From Acidobacteriota bacterium (GTDB lineage: Bacteria; Acidobacteriota; Polarisedimenticolia; QHYA01): a DNA stretch of 5,934 nt. The position numbers and the translations under genes were made by a program. This document shows positions 5,462 through 5,934 of this stretch, piece by piece. The notes beneath the pieces were generated by a model, which was given only the letters and a program-made list of their open reading frames with translations, was not told the origin of the DNA and made no database searches. The stretch's first letter is position 1; each line of letters starts with the position of its first letter. The stretch lies in NCBI GenBank assembly GCA_003223995.1, contig QHYA01000020.1, forward strand, positions 1 through 5,934, given 5' to 3'.

Positions 5462-5934
5462 TTGGATTTCCGCCTGACCGAAGAGCAGGATCTGATCCGG
5501 AAGACGGTCCGGGAATTCGCCGAGACCGAGATCGCCCCCAAGGTCCAGGAATACGACGAGAAGCAGCAGTTTCCCCTCGATATCATCAAGAAGCTTGGCG
5601 AGATGGGCTTTCTCGGCATCATCTTCCCGGCGGAGTACGGCGGCGCGGGGATGGGAACGCTGGAGTACGTCATCGTCATCGAGGAGCTGTCGAGGGTGGA
5701 CGGTTCGGTCGGCCTTTCGGTCGCCGCGCACAACTCCCTCTGCGCTGGGCACATTTACATGACCGGGACCGAGGAGCAAAAGCGGCGTTACCTCGTGCCT
5801 CTCGCCTCGGGCAAGAAGATCGGCGCCTGGAGCCTGACGGAGCCGACCGCCGGATCGGATGCCGGGGGCACTCGCTCGACCGCAATCCGCGACGGGAAGG
5901 ACTGGGTCCTCAACGGAGCGAAGACTTTCACCAC
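5462..5934 (+). CDS. Acyl-CoA dehydrogenase, N-terminal part (3' end outside window)
   Basis: The first 157 codons of an FAD-dependent acyl-CoA dehydrogenase, which introduces the alpha-beta double bond of acyl-CoA and passes electrons to electron-transfer flavoprotein. The full family length is about 380 residues, so some 60% is missing to the right. The start is TTG 5462, read as Met: M-D-F-R-L-T-E-E-Q is the standard N-terminus of the short/medium-chain branch. The N-terminal helical domain is visible up to about 118 (VREFAETEIAPKVQEYDEK, LGEMGFLGIIFPAEYGGAG, VIVIEELSRVDGSVGLSVAAH). The middle domain then begins with the family signature WSLTEPTAGSDAGG (123-136), whose backbone contacts FAD and substrate. 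The catalytic glutamate lies beyond the edge. It has its own promoter 5396-5424. It resembles butyryl-CoA dehydrogenase-like enzymes, but chain length or branched substrate (isovaleryl, glutaryl) cannot be decided from this part. Confidence 0.93.
   Translation, partial: MDFRLTEEQDLIRKTVREFAETEIAPKVQEYDEKQQFPLDIIKKLGEMGFLGIIFPAEYGGAGMGTLEYVIVIEELSRVDGSVGLSVAAHNSLCAGHIYMTGTEEQKRRYLVPLASGKKIGAWSLTEPTAGSDAGGTRSTAIRDGKDWVLNGAKTFT

Overview
The window is a GC-rich, densely coding bacterial chromosome segment with every supported gene on the + strand. It holds the 3' end of glyS (glycyl-tRNA synthetase beta subunit), a complete pyruvate phosphate dikinase gene (ppdK), a complete rimK-type ATP-grasp ligase gene, a complete zinc hydrolase gene of the succinylglutamate desuccinylase/aspartoacylase family, and the 5' end of an acyl-CoA dehydrogenase gene. 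The two-subunit GlyRS, the glyS-ppdK neighbourhood, the high GC with GTG and TTG starts, and the acyl-CoA dehydrogenase fit a high-GC Gram-negative-type lineage such as Acidobacteriota, Myxococcota/Desulfobacterota or a related uncultured phylum. The sequence alone does not settle the taxon. I see no mobile element, CRISPR array, tRNA or rRNA.

Layout: glyS ends at 409. A 104-base gap (410-513) carries an 11-base direct repeat and a ribosome binding site. ppdK runs 514-3375. rimK (3372-4280) starts inside the ppdK stop codon through a GTGA overlap, and the aspartoacylase-like gene (4267-5319) overlaps the rimK end by 14 bases. These three genes look like one translationally coupled unit. A 142-base gap (5320-5461) holds GC-rich inverted repeats and then a near-consensus sigma-70-type promoter. 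It ends in a strong Shine-Dalgarno sequence ahead of a TTG-started acyl-CoA dehydrogenase that runs off the right edge.

How they may work together: PPDK interconverts pyruvate and phosphoenolpyruvate. RimK-type enzymes ligate glutamate to a carboxyl terminus (ribosomal protein S6 in E. coli). The aspartoacylase-type enzyme is a zinc amidohydrolase of acylated amino acids. The tight RimK-hydrolase coupling suggests opposing or sequential steps on one glutamyl or acyl-amino-acid substrate; this is inference. The acyl-CoA dehydrogenase has its own promoter and probably begins a separate transcription unit.

Nothing here is clearly a new system. The points most worth a second look are the coupled RimK/aspartoacylase pair behind ppdK, and two lineage-specific additions to the PPDK: an Arg-rich insert and a charged hexapeptide-repeat tail that reaches the rimK start.
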